A stretch of 64,000 nucleotides of DNA from Clarkia xantiana subsp. parviflora (Eukaryota; Streptophyta; Magnoliopsida; Myrtales; Onagraceae): NCBI GenBank assembly GCA_036873135.1, contig JAPTYO010000007.1, positions 5,624,763-5,688,762 on the forward strand, read 5' to 3'. Positions 1 to 10,596 of this stretch are shown here, in pieces. Both the position numbers and the translations under genes were made by a program. The stretch's first letter is position 1. Every line of letters begins with the position of its first letter. The notes beneath the pieces were generated by a model. That model had not been told where the DNA came from. It saw nothing but the letters and a program-made list of their open reading frames with translations, and did not search any database.

Positions 1-331
1 GGATCCAGTTCATACTTTCACTTGGTATATATTAGTTTGCTGCTTCTCTTCTCCTCACTTCAAAAATCGACAGCCAGAGACGGAGAGTGAAATAGAGTCG
101 AGAAACCTCAGAGATGATCGTCTTAGGTCAAAGTAAACTCTCTCTCTCCGACTGAATAAAGAGAGGGATTGAGAGGGTTCTTCAATGAACAAGGTGGAGC
201 TACTGCTCAAGACGAACTGTGGCAATGACATTTTGTACTGAAGTTTCGTGTGCAGATAATTTTCTTCTTCTGTAATTCTATTACACTTGTCAAATTTTGG
301 AAATCAATTATCATTTGCTAATTAAAATAAA

Positions 332-954
332 GGGTTAATTACCAAATTGCTTGCTATACTCGCAATTTGCTATCTAAACTTTTTTCTTAGCAAATTGCTA
401 GCTAAACTTTCTATATTGTGCAAAAATTTAGCTCCGTCAATTTTTCCGTTAGTCTGTGACGGAAAATACTTTCAAAAATTGTTAAAAACACCCTAAAGTT
501 TTAATATGATAATATAAAGACATGACACATATATAAAATCAAAATAGTATATATTAAGAAATATATTAAAGAAATAATGTACCTTAAAAATACAAAAAAA
601 AATTATTATAATATTTTTTAAAATTCTATAAGACAAAAACTTTAAAAAAAATATTTAATTTTAATTTTTTGAACTTTGGGAGTTATATATATTTTTATAA
701 TATATATAATTCTAAATTTTATTTGATATTTATATTTGCTTTTATATAATATTTGAGGTTATTTTAGAATAATAGTAGAACTTTAGGGTACTTTTAGTAA
801 TTTTAGAAAATATATTATGCCTATAATTAACATAAATTTTGACAGAGCTAGCAAATTGCACATTATCTAAAGTTCGGTTAACAATTTGCTACAAAAATAA
901 GTTTATATAGCAAATTGCACTTTCACGTAAAGCTAGCAAATTAGTAATTAACCC
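332..954. mobile_element. Long inverted-repeat MULE-type MITE, AT-rich (copy 1)
   Basis: Starts GGGTTAATTAC and ends GTAATTAACCC. The two arms are inverted copies built on the phrase caaattgctagctaaac. It is flanked by a perfect 9-bp direct repeat TAAAATAAA (323-331 and 955-963), the duplication size of Mutator-like transposons. There is no coding capacity. The centre is AT-rich, unlike the GC-rich cores of the other copies in this window. Family assignment rests on terminus plus duplication length and is an inference. Confidence 0.8.
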
Positions 955-1099
955 TAAAATAAAAAAGAATATTCGATTCTAATTGAAGTTAATAACTTAA
1001 CTTCTCCTTTAGTTTTTTTTGGCACAACTTAATTTTTATTTTTTAGACCCGAAAAAAGAAATGACTAGTAGTTGCTCAACTTGCAAATGCAATACTAAG

Positions 1100-1194
1100 T
1101 TTTTTTTTTTTTTTTTATTGAAAAGATGCATTAAAGAAAAGGCAGAGCCAGTAATTTACAGACTATAGGGCACAGTAAAGCATCGCGGGATAAG
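1100..1194 (-). mobile_element. Short retroposed LINE-type 3' tail (95 bp) with 12-bp target duplication
   Basis: A run of T (about 1100-1116) followed by about 78 bp is bracketed by the exact 12-bp direct repeat TGCAATACTAAG (1088-1099 and 1195-1206). Read on the minus strand the insert ends in a poly(A) tail next to an AATAAA-like hexamer. That is the product expected from target-primed reverse transcription of a severely 5'-truncated non-LTR element. The parent family is not identifiable from so short a piece. Confidence 0.75.
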
Positions 1195-1206
1195 TGCAAT
1201 ACTAAG

Positions 1207-1882
1207 CTTATTCACTACATTTTTTTGGCAAAAATATGTTTATTCACTACATAATATAGACTTTTATGCTCAAGTCTAGACAAACTGATTATTGACATCT
1301 TTTTGACCAAATCATTATTACCAAGTTGTACCAACTACCAAGAGCTGTCGAGGAGAATCCGAATTTAGTTGGATTTTCTTTTAGTATAATAATAATAATG
1401 GTGGTTGGATCACATTATTGTTCGACCGGAAAGATTTATCGTAAAAGAATGGACTAATGTTTAATAGTATCCACATTATATATTAGTCCTCTTATACGTC
1501 AATTATATTAGGGTAACGGAGCGAGGTAAGCCAAGTATCAGACAAGCTTGACTCGATTTAGTCATTTTACTTGTGCTTAAAATTTTAAGTTCAAGCACAA
1601 CTCGGCACTGTACTTGACCTAGTTTTCTAAAATTCAAATAAGTAACCTAGACTTGCAGTTAAACCTAGAGTTAACCTTAACATTACCAATTAATTGATTT
1701 TGACCTACTTGTCAATCACGAGAGGAATGATTGACAAATTTCGTTAAATTTTAATGTTAAATTGGATAAATGTACTTAATTGCTCATTCATTCATGAACG
1801 TTTAGTTAGTTATTTGGTTAAAAAATATAGTTAATTAGAAAAATTTTCTGATAAATTCAGCTTGTTATTATTTTAGAGAACA
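1207..1882. other. Intergenic, no gene seen
   Basis: AT-rich sequence with no supported reading frame. Around 1530-1625 there is a patch of degenerate phrases of the type aagcttgactcg/ttcaagcacaactcgg, similar in style to a patch near 63.24-63.44 kb. It may be worn repeat sequence. Confidence 0.5.
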
Positions 1883-3364
1883 GCTAAAATAAGCTCGATT
1901 GTATATACAATCGATTTTACCACCGTTAGATCTGATATCTTGAGACTGAGCTGCTCTACTATTCACCATCTGTCCTCCCTCATTTAATTTAGCCCACCAG
2001 TTCAATTTAATTGTCGCTCTCCTCTCTCTTATTAGTTATTATATGCTGATTTGTCTTTTTTTTTTGGCTTTCTTTTTCTTTCTCTATTATTATTATATTT
2101 GTACGTAAAATTAGGGCTGAGCAAGAAGCCCGAAAAGTCCGAAAATCCCGACCCGAGCCCGTCCCGAAAATCCCGTCCCGAGATGTAGCCCGAGCCCGGC
2201 CGGGCGGGATTTTTCGGGACGGGCTCGGGTCGGGAGCCCGACTTGGGAAGAAAAATCCCGCCCGACCGGGCTCGGGCTCGGGCTCGGGCTTTTTCTTAAA
2301 AAGCCCGAAAGTCCCGAGCCCGCCCGAATATATGTATATATTTTATATATTTAAGTTTAACCTAAGTCTACTAACTATAGTTAAAGTAACTTTACTATAG
2401 TTAAAATAAAAAAATCCTAAAATTAGACTATGGATGATGTTTGAACTTATTGAATTTTGTATTGATGTGTTGAACTTGCATGTATTTGAAATGGATGGAC
2501 CTCATATTAGGATTTTTTTTTTTTTTTTTTTAATTTTTTGGTTCAAATTCGGGCTAGCCCGAGCCCGAATCCCGATGTCCCGACTCGGGCGGGACATTTC
2601 CTTTAGGTTCGGGCTCGGGCTCGGGCCAAAAATATGAGTCCCGAAATTTTCGGGCTCGGGCTCAGGCAAAAGCCCGCCCGTCCCGTCCCGAGCTCACCCC
2701 TACGTAAAATATGTATAACTTCTCTTAAGCTTTCTGATATATATAGCAGCTTATAAATACACATATTATATGGTATTGAGATTTTGCTAATCTTACTCTA
2801 TGTTATTTGGAATTTCTAGCTAATTCAATTTCTGTAGTTAATTTCGGGGGAAAATAATCAGTAATTTAATTTTTAGAATATTATATATATATATATAAGG
2901 AAAAATGATGTGATGTTTATTTGAAGTATTTCATTCTTCTAAACTAATAACGACCAATTCACCAATACATCATGTCGAAATTTCACAATTTTTCAACCCA
3001 CTTATAAGAGAAATAAGATTATCAAAATTAAGTTAACAACCAATTAAAATAAAAATTACTTTGCAATTATTATAAGAAATAGATTAGCACACAATTCTAT
3101 CCACTATTAATAAAAAAAAATCAAGAAAATAATAACATATGATGTGTGTAATATGTTTTGTTTGGTCTCGTATAAATTGATATGAAGTCAACAAAACTCG
3201 CCGAAAGAAAGAAATAATAAACTTGGTCTCGTATGAAGAGAGACAAATTAGCATAATAAGAGAGAAGAGAGATAGTTAAACTGAGTTGGTCAGACTACAT
3301 TAAATGAGGACAGAAGGTGAATAATGCCAAGCTCGATTGTATATACAATCGAGCTTATTTTAGC
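1883..3364. mobile_element. Inverted-repeat transposon remnant with about 150-bp arms, host of a nested hAT MITE
   Basis: The left end GCTAAAATAAGCTCGATTG and the right end (reverse complement) match, and each carries an internal perfect palindrome, cgattgtatatacaatcg. The similarity continues inward through the phrases ttcaccatctgtcct and ctctcttatta, to about 2055 on the left and 3233 on the right. No clean target duplication was found at the ends. The hAT-type MITE at 2112-2702 sits inside it, so this element is the older one. No coding frame is present, and the superfamily is unresolved. Confidence 0.65.
2112..2702. mobile_element. hAT-type non-autonomous element (MITE) with perfect 8-bp TSD
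   Basis: Begins TAGGGCTGAGC and ends GCTCACCCCTA, a typical hAT terminal inverted repeat. It is flanked by the exact 8-bp duplication CGTAAAAT (2104-2111 and 2703-2710). The outer parts are strikingly GC-rich, made of repeated cccgagcccg/cgggctcggg phrases that pair with each other across the element. The middle (about 2320-2510) is AT-rich. A 67-codon open frame at 2434-2637 is repeat sequence and is not called as a gene. Confidence 0.88.
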
Positions 3365-3720
3365 CATCCCCATTTTTTTATGTTTCCTAACTGCGGATTA
3401 ATACTATAACTACAAAAAGTTAATAACTGTGGTTGCCTTTTATTAAATTTATTTTGGTAAATTAATTTGTGCAATTTTTTATGTGTATTGTTAAAATCAA
3501 TGTGCTTACACATTAAAAGATTTACACATGCTTCTGGTATACTAATTTTATTTAATTTAACAAAAATGTAATGGAGGTAACGATTTATTCAAAAGTTTAA
3601 AAATTTATATAATCAAATTCAAAAATAAAAGTAAAATAATTAAAATAATTTATAATAAGACTAAAGTTGGTATAGCAATTTGGTTATTAAAAAAATCTAT
3701 TAAAAGAGTAAAATATGGCG
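3365..3720. other. Upstream intergenic DNA of TOP6A
   Basis: AT-rich stretch between the inverted-repeat element and the TOP6A promoter. No frame, RNA gene or repeat could be supported here. Confidence 0.5.
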
Positions 3721-3726
3721 CGATCT

Positions 3727-3734
3727 TTTCCCGC
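3727..3734 (+). promoter_or_regulatory. E2F-binding consensus upstream of TOP6A
   Basis: TTTCCCGC matches the plant E2F consensus TTTSSCGC and lies 64 bp upstream of the TOP6A start codon. A partly overlapping GGCGCG occurs at about 3717-3722. Binding is inferred from sequence only. Confidence 0.55.
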
Positions 3735-3797
3735 TCCCCTTTGCTTCACAGCTAACAGCCTAACTGCACAGTCTCTCATTTCCCAATTATTTTGACC

Positions 3798-5069
3798 ATG
3801 GCTGAGAAGAACAAGCGCCGCCGCAAAGATGACGACGACATCGATGAGGATCCTCCCCTACCTTTCAAGAACCGCCTCAAGTCGGACTCGGCCATCATTC
3901 AGTCAATTCAGTCCTTCAAAACCTCATCTTCCGCCGCCTCCACCTCCGGCTCCAAAACCCTAACTCTCACCGACCTCGCCCTCCCGACCACATGTCGCGA
4001 GGTCAAGGACCTCTCCATCACCTCCGTCCAATCCTCGATCGAGTCCATCATCCTTAAGATCGCCCAGTCAATCCTCGCCGGAAACGGCTTCTCTCTCGAC
4101 GTCCCCTCCCGCTCCGCCGCAAACCAGCTCTACATCCCGGAGCTCGACCGCATCGTGCTAAAGGACAAGAACACCGTCCGCCCCTTCGCCAACGTATCCT
4201 CCGTCCGCAAAGCCACTGTCACCGCCCGCATCCTCCAGCTCATCCACCGCCTCTCCATCTCTGACATCCACGTCACCAAGAGAGATCTGTTCTACACCGA
4301 CGTTAAGCTCTTCCAGGACCAGAGCCAGTCCGATGCGGTTCTCGATGATGTGGCATGTATGCTTGGCTCCACCAGATCTAGCCTCAACGTAATCGCCTCT
4401 GAGAAAGGAGTGGTGGTTGGGCGGCTCATCTTCAGCGACAACGGCGACATGATTGACTGCACAAAAATGGGGATGGGAGGAAAAGCCATACCTCCGAACA
4501 TCGACAGGGTCGGGGATATGCAGAGCGACGCGCTCTTCATACTCTTAGTAGAGAAAGATGCAGCTTTCATGCGATTAGCCGAAGATCGGTTCTATAATCG
4601 GTTTCCCTGCATCATTGTTACAGCCAAGGGCCAGCCGGATGTGGCCACCAGGCTCTTCCTGAGGAAGATGAAGATGGAGCTGAAGCTTCCTGTACTTGCA
4701 TTGGTTGATAGTGATCCATACGGTCTAAAAATATTGTCAGTTTATGGATGCGGATCGAAGAACATGTCTTACGACAGTGCGAATCTGACCACGCCGGATA
4801 TTAAGTGGCTCGGGGTGAGGCCGAGCGATCTGGACAAGTATAAGATTCCGGAGCAGTGTAGGCTGCCCATGACTGAGCAGGATATAAAAACAGGGAAGGA
4901 TATGCTGGAGGAGGATTTTGTGAAGAAGAATCCGGGGTGGGTTGAGGAGTTGAATTTGATGGTGAAGACGAAGCAGAAGGCTGAGATTCAGGCTCTGAGT
5001 TCTTATGGGTTTCAGTATCTTTCCCAGGTTTACTTGCCTCTGAAATTGCAGCAACAGGATTGGCTTTGA
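3798..5069 (+). CDS. SPO11-3: DNA topoisomerase VI subunit A (SPO11-3 / RHL2 / BIN5 type)
   Basis: 423 residues in one uninterrupted exon. The start is the ATG at 3798; a TTG two codons earlier is not a plausible plant start. The N-terminus is basic and acidic ([15 protein letters not shown]). The catalytic DNA-cleaving tyrosine is Y166 in KRDLFYTD, inside the winged-helix domain. The Toprim fold carries its metal ligands in LLVEKDAAF (E252) and DSDPYG (D304, D306). The length fits the plant SPO11-3 branch and not the meiotic SPO11-1/2 branch. In plants this protein pairs with TOP6B to form a nuclear type IIB topoisomerase needed for endoreduplication. The 5' half is rich in C-ending codons and the 3' half is not. 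An E2F site lies 64 bp upstream. Confidence 0.95.
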   Translation: MAEKNKRRRKDDDDIDEDPPLPFKNRLKSDSAIIQSIQSFKTSSSAASTSGSKTLTLTDLALPTTCREVKDLSITSVQSSIESIILKIAQSILAGNGFSLDVPSRSAANQLYIPELDRIVLKDKNTVRPFANVSSVRKATVTARILQLIHRLSISDIHVTKRDLFYTDVKLFQDQSQSDAVLDDVACMLGSTRSSLNVIASEKGVVVGRLIFSDNGDMIDCTKMGMGGKAIPPNIDRVGDMQSDALFILLVEKDAAFMRLAEDRFYNRFPCIIVTAKGQPDVATRLFLRKMKMELKLPVLALVDSDPYGLKILSVYGCGSKNMSYDSANLTTPDIKWLGVRPSDLDKYKIPEQCRLPMTEQDIKTGKDMLEEDFVKKNPGWVEELNLMVKTKQKAEIQALSSYGFQYLSQVYLPLKLQQQDWL

Positions 5070-6702
5070 TTCCAATTCAAGATGTCTATGTTATGTGCTT
5101 TTGTTCTTGTTATGCTCTTATCGATTTTGGTTATAATCTGTTTATTTGATTTGGTGGCCTTTGCCGAACTCGTGGTAAGCTGGTTGCTAAGTGAATCTGT
5201 TTTTACGACTTTTCACTAGCTGAACTAATGTTGAAGTGCAATGTGCTAGCTCTTTCCATTTTTCTGTATAAATTTGACAGAAACAAATGTTGCTAGCCAA
5301 TTGCACTTATGTAATAGTTCAGTTAGTAAGTATGTCGTCAAGAATACAAAAGTTGTGCAAGCAACCAGTACATTGGCCAAAAATGCAGCTTTCAATCAAA
5401 CAGTAGCTATACAGAAGAGAACTCTTTATTTTGCCATGGATATTTTAAATTGTATGTTCTAGAGTGAATTCAAGAACAAATTGATATACAGCATGCATCG
5501 TTTCCAAGATCTGCTCGCCAAGAAGATGATTTTTGGACTTACTCCACTGCTCGATACAGTTATGATCTTAGAGACACGAATTGATCAGCCATAATCTTTC
5601 CTACTCCAGCAGTTTATTTTGAATGTACATCACTGTAACTATGATTGGAGAACACCATTCATACATCTTAATGTACAAACTGAGAGTACCCGAGGTGAGT
5701 TCCGGAGGGTTTCGAACATAGAACTATGAAGTCAAACTATATTGGAGTAAGCTTTTTTAACCACTAGAGTTCTAGACTATCACTATGTATTGTCATGAAT
5801 AATAATACTTAGCTAAGGAGCCTTCTTATTAGTGGAGAAAAATGAGACCAATTGCAGAGTGACACGTTAGTATTTATTCTAAGTTTTTGTTAAGTATACA
5901 GTAAGTTTATTCTATGTAATTATTTTCTAGATTTTACTCATATTTTTGTATGTTCAAATTTCAGTTATAATTTTTTTTTTTAACAAAAAATCTTATAATA
6001 ATTAATTTTATTTATCAAATATTTATATAAATAGTTTTATATTTTTTCCTATATAATATTTAGATAATAATCTAGTTGATTATAATATAAGAACGCTTGT
6101 CGGCTCATTTATAATCTAAGGTTCATCAGGTGATCAGACCAAACTGTTCACTAAATTAATCGTTTTTTAGAAGAAAAAAATTATAAAATTATTTAGAAAA
6201 AATTACCTCTAGGGTTCACCGGACCCAATAGGGTTTTATAAAGAGAAAAAAAAACATAAAATTATTTAAACACATTTACCCTCTAGGGTTCAACCGACCC
6301 AATAAGGTTTTAGAAAAAAAAAACATGATATTATTTAAACATGTTTACCCTATATAGTTTACCCGACCCAATAGGATTTTAGAAAAAAAATGCGATAAAG
6401 CTAATATAAAATATTATCCATTAATTGTCTCGCTATAACTGTGACGTTTTTACATAATTAGTCGAACAAGAAAACTTGCTAACAAATAAGAAATATATAT
6501 ATATTTTGGATAAGAAGAAATATATATAAATCAACTAAACTTAATTGGAGTTATAAAAGAATTAGTCAAAAAAACAATTCATACTAAAACAAGTAAGATA
6601 ATCACATGTGATGCACTCTATAAAATTAAGAAAAAATACTTATGTGTCATCTTGAAATTGGACTCTACTTTTTTGCATTTTAAGGCTCCTTACCGTAGAC
6701 AC
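5070..6702. other. Intergenic region downstream of TOP6A
   Basis: TOP6A 3' flank followed by AT-rich DNA. A 62-codon frame at 5274-5462 has no recognisable content. Three phrases of the type agggttcaccggacccaatagg near 6212, 6283 and 6353 form a loose tandem of about 70 bp. A SINE-like piece is listed separately at about 5690-5770. Confidence 0.5.
5690..5770 (-). repeat. tRNA-derived SINE-like fragment
   Basis: On the minus strand, a pol III A-box-like phrase TAGTGGTTAA (5757-5766) is followed about 40 bp later by a B-box-like GTTCGAAACC (5708-5717). This order and wording are typical of tRNA-derived plant SINE heads. No cloverleaf can be drawn and no target duplication was found, so it is a fragment at best. 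Confidence 0.4.
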
Positions 6703-6742
6703 TGCATTATTAGTAAAGTTGCAATATAATAGTCATCTCTAA

Positions 6743-7885
6743 TTTTTTTTTTTTTTTGGTAAACAAAGGAGAAAAAACAACAACAACAAAGAAAACAAGT
6801 TAGGTTACAACTGTCCTATCTTGTGACATGCCTAAAACATCATACATCATTAGATGTCTTAAATCTCTAGGGAGACTAGTGTGGACAACAAAAGAACAGT
6901 TCATCTTCACGGCAGATTTAGCAAGTTGATCCGCAACCTTATTTCCTTCCCGAAAGATATGTCTAAGCTTGAATCTTGCAAATGATTGAAGAAGCATCCT
7001 GCAATCCAAAACCAATGGCATTAGAGTTATGTTGTCACTAGACTCCTCCGCAATAAGGTTAATGGCTTCTTTTGCATCCATTTCCACACAAAGTGAGTCT
7101 ATGTTGAGATTTTTAGCCATTTTTAACCCATCTCGGAGAGCCCAAAGTTCAGCAACAAGACTATTCGTATAGCCAATACGCCTTTGAAAGCCATGGATCC
7201 AGCCCCCAAATTCGTTTCTTAGAACTCCTCCACCTCCGGCAGTACCTGGATTACCAAATGCAGAACCATCTGTATTCAGTTTAACCCAACCAGAGGGAGG
7301 TGGAGTCCATCGAACCTGGATTATGGAGTGGGAATGGGATTTCTGCATAGCGAACATGGATAAATTCACGTCCATGTGATGAGCTTGGTTAATGATGACA
7401 ACAGACATGTTTGGCACGATAGGGATCCCTCTGAAAATGAGAGAATTTCTATTCTTCCAAATCATCCATATTGCCATAGTGAAAATACTGCACCATTCAA
7501 TGCCCGATTGGTGCTTCGTTGAGTCCATACTATTGGTGGCTAACCAAGTCAATGTATCCATCGAGAAGAAGTTAGAAATACTATATGGTGTTCTCAATTC
7601 TCTCCAAACATTTTTTGCCACATGACAATCCCTAAGAACATGGATAACATTCTCTTCAAAATCTCCACAGTTGTAGCATATAGGATTCACATTGAGGCCC
7701 CTCCTATGGAGATGTTGGGCAGTAAAGATCCTCTGATGGCTACAAAGCCAAATGAAAAATTTGATTTTTGGAATAGTCTTTACAGACCAAACCCACTTCC
7801 AATCTCCTTTTGGGAGATCCATACTTTTTGCTTTCAAAGATAAAATGAATTTGTGGACAGCAGCAAAATTTACTGTTAAAAGTCC
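6743..7885 (-). mobile_element. 5'-truncated LINE (L1-type with RNase H) remnant
   Basis: The minus-strand insert ends in a poly(A) (T run at 6743-6757). Its frame 6800-7837, open back to about 7885, encodes the C-terminal part of a plant LINE ORF2. It carries a reverse-transcriptase zinc-binding motif (PICYNCGDFEENVIHVLRDC) and an RNase H domain with the acidic residues D190 (NTDGS), E230 (AELWAL), D254 (EMDA) and D303 (VADQLAK). The reverse transcriptase proper and the endonuclease are absent, so it cannot be autonomous. Flanks of about 37-43 bp, TGCATTATTARTAAAGTTGC... (6703-6745 and 7886-7923), are imperfect direct repeats and look like an aged, unusually long target duplication. Confidence 0.85.
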
Positions 7886-7923
7886 TGCATTATTAATAAA
7901 GTTGCAATAGTCCTGTCTAATTT

Positions 7924-8410
7924 ACTGTTAAATTGTAGTAAAAAATTGCATATTGTTTATTATCATGCTCTATTTTTATACAGATTTCTACTTTGTAATT
8001 TGCTAATTGAGCTTCATAAAAATTTTCATTATGCTAATTGAACTTTGGAAAACTTTACAATTTACCGAATTCTGATGACATGTTATGATTGTTTACTTCA
8101 TGAATTAACAGTAAATTGCAATTATTTACATAATTCAAAATAACATTTTTTTAGTGTCCAGATTAGTTATGAATATTTTCAATATTTTGAGATTAACGAG
8201 ATTTAAAACCTTAATACGAAAAAGGTTAAACCGGTACAGTATATTAGATTAGATTACATTACATACATTATAATTATATTATATATATATATATTATTAT
8301 CTTAAATTTTAATTATATTCTTATCTTAAATATTATGGAGAGGTATTGTGCCGATCCCATTGAAAACCATCGTCCAACTCAATTTTTCGATTCTGTCAGA
8401 GAATATCCAT
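7924..8410. other. AT-rich intergenic DNA before RPL4, with a weak inverted repeat
   Basis: Contains the inverted pair tttactgttaa (from 7921) and ttaacagtaaa (about 8105-8115), and phrases such as tttgctaattgagctt that resemble the copy-1 foldback element. This may be a worn relative. An (AT)-rich run lies at about 8278-8297. No gene is seen. Confidence 0.35.
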
Positions 8411-8413
8411 ACG

Positions 8414-8600
8414 AGCCCAAATATGATTTCATTTAAGGATCGAGCCCACTATCAATTATTTTTTAGGTCAGGGCCCACTTTCAATTCACTACGGAAGGCA
8501 AAGCCCGGTAAGCCAACCAGTGGCAAAACTGCAATATTCAGAAACAAACCTAGTATATAAAGTGCAGACCATAGCTCACTGCTTTCGCTTCAAAACCCTA
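8414..8600 (+). promoter_or_regulatory. RPL4 promoter: site II elements, TATA box and telo-box
   Basis: Three site II motifs (TGGGCY read on the minus strand) lie at 8414-8419, 8443-8448 and 8472-8477. A TATA box, TATATAAA, is at 8554-8561. A telo-box, AAACCCTA, is at 8593-8600 in the leader, 49 bp before the ATG. Site II plus telo-box is the known promoter signature of plant ribosomal protein genes and drives expression in dividing cells. Confidence 0.75.
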
Positions 8601-8648
8601 GAGCCTTCCTCTCATTCAAGCGCCGACCCATATTCCAAACCCTCAGAA

Positions 8649-10596
8649 ATGGCCGCCGCAGCTGCCCGCCCTCTTGTCACCGTCCAATCCCTGGAAAGTG
8701 ACATGGCCACCGACTCAGCCGTCACCGTGCACTTGCCCGACGTCATGAAGGCCGCCATCCGCCCCGACATCGTCAGCTTCGTCCATGACAACATCTCCAA
8801 GAACAAGCGTCAGCCCTACGCTGTCTCCAAGAAAGCCGGCCACCAGACCTCAGCCGAGTCATGGGGTACCGGACGTGCTGTATCCCGTATCCCCCGTGTT
8901 CCTGGAGGCGGTACCCACCGTGCTGGACAGGCAGCATTCGGAAACATGTGCCGAGGTGGTCGCATGTTCGCTCCGACCAAGATCTGGCGCCGATGGCACC
9001 GTAGGGTCAACATCAACCAGAAGAGGTACGCTGTGGTCTCCGCCATCGCCGCCACGGCTGTTCCGTCCCTGGTCATGGCTCGTGGTCACCGGATCGAGAC
9101 CGTGCCGGAGATGCCTCTGGTTGTTGCTGACTCTGCTGAGGGCATTGAGAAGACCGCAGCTGCTATCAAGGCTTTGAAACAGATCGGAGCCTATGCTGAT
9201 GCTGAGAAGGCGAAGGACAGCATTGGAATCAGAGCAGGAGTAGGTAAGATGCGTAACCGTCGTTACATTAACCGCAAGGGACCTCTGATTGTGTACGGGA
9301 CTGAGGGCACTAGCATTGAGAAGGCTTTCAGGAACATTCCTGGTGTTGAGGTTGCTAGTGTTGAGAGGCTCAACCTCTTGAAGCTCGCACCTGGTGGTCA
9401 CCTTGGTCGGTTTGTGATCTGGACCAAGTCTGCAATCGATAAGCTTGATTCCATCTATGGTTCGTTTGAGAAGAAGTCAGAGAAGAAGAAGGGCTATGTG
9501 TTGCCAAGAGCTAAGATGGTCAATGCTGACCTTGCTAGGATCATCAATTCTGATGAGGTTCAGTCTGTGGTGAGACCGATCAAGAAGGATGTTAAGAGAG
9601 CTACATTGAAAAAGAACCCGTTGAAGAATCTCAATACCATGTTGAGATTGAACCCATATGCTAAGACCGCTAAGAGGATGGCTCTTCTTGCTGAGGAGCA
9701 GCGTGTCAAGGCCAAGAAGGAGAAGCTCGACAAGAAGAGAAAGCCCATCAGCAAGGTAACCAGAGCAACAAAATTCTCCCTTTACTCTGCTGCTATTCGT
9801 TAGTATTTTATATGTGCAACAGCTCCATCAGTTTCCTTAAATTGCTAACCTGAACATGATATTATTGTGAATTGTATAATATGGTGATTGATGCGAGGAG
9901 TTGTGTTCATGTTGTAGTTCCTAGTAGTGGTTTTCTTATGATCTAGCAATTGTGAGTCGATAGATATATAGTGAAGTCATATCTGCATATGATTGCATAG
10001 TGCCTAACTCTAGTAATAAGTATGATCCTTCAGAGGTAATTTAGGTATTGTCTACAAATTGTATATAGATTTTGAAGATGGTCCAATTATAAGACAGTAA
10101 GCTCTATTGCTATGCTGCTCTTGGTTGAGGTTTCGTTCTTAGATTCTGTTTTTCTTAAGTTAATAATTGTTGAACTTGAGATGCTGTACTAAGTTCTTCT
10201 GGGCTACACTTACAGTGGCCAGGATCTCTGCGATTTAGTAGGTTCAAAAACTAAGTATTGTTTAGTTAGTTCAACACTTTTAGGTTTTAGTTAGGCTGCT
10301 ACTTTTGCCATGGTGGTTTCTGTATAGATTATAATTCTGTCTTTACAGTTGAAATGATTGACCTGTAGCATGGTGCTATGGATAATGAGACTAATTTCAT
10401 CTACATGTTGATTGATCCAATTTTGGTTGAGCTATTATCTTTCACCGGGTTAATAACGATTTTACTCGGTAAATATTATCAGGAGGAGGCAGCAGCTATC
10501 CGGGGTGCAGGTAAGGCATGGTACAAGACTATGATCTCGGACAGTGACTACACCGAGTTTGATAACTTCACAAAGTGGCTTGGAGTCTCCCAGTAA
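8649..10596 (+). CDS. RPL4: 60S ribosomal protein L4 (uL4), cytosolic
   Basis: Two exons, 8649-9755 and 10483-10596, joined in phase 0 across a 727-bp GT-AG intron. They give 406 residues, the usual length for plant RPL4. The start [13 protein letters not shown] follows the family, with the globular uL4 domain and the tunnel-lining loop rich in G, R and H (about residues 60-115, including [13 protein letters not shown]). The conserved plant C-terminus ([19 protein letters not shown]) comes from exon 2. The protein is a core component of the large subunit next to the peptide exit tunnel. An upstream in-frame extension of the frame to 8520 is promoter and leader, since it contains the TATA box. 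Confidence 0.97.

Noticed and set aside
3792..3797. Two-codon N-terminal extension of TOP6A from TTG
   Set aside because: Plants do not normally start here, and the next codons give a good ATG (ccATGgct) at 3798.
5274..5462. 62-codon frame after TOP6A
   Set aside because: No domain or conserved feature and unfavourable composition. Likely 3' flank.
9756..10482. Intronic snoRNA in RPL4
   Set aside because: Ribosomal protein introns often host snoRNAs, but I found no C/D box pair or H/ACA layout that holds up.
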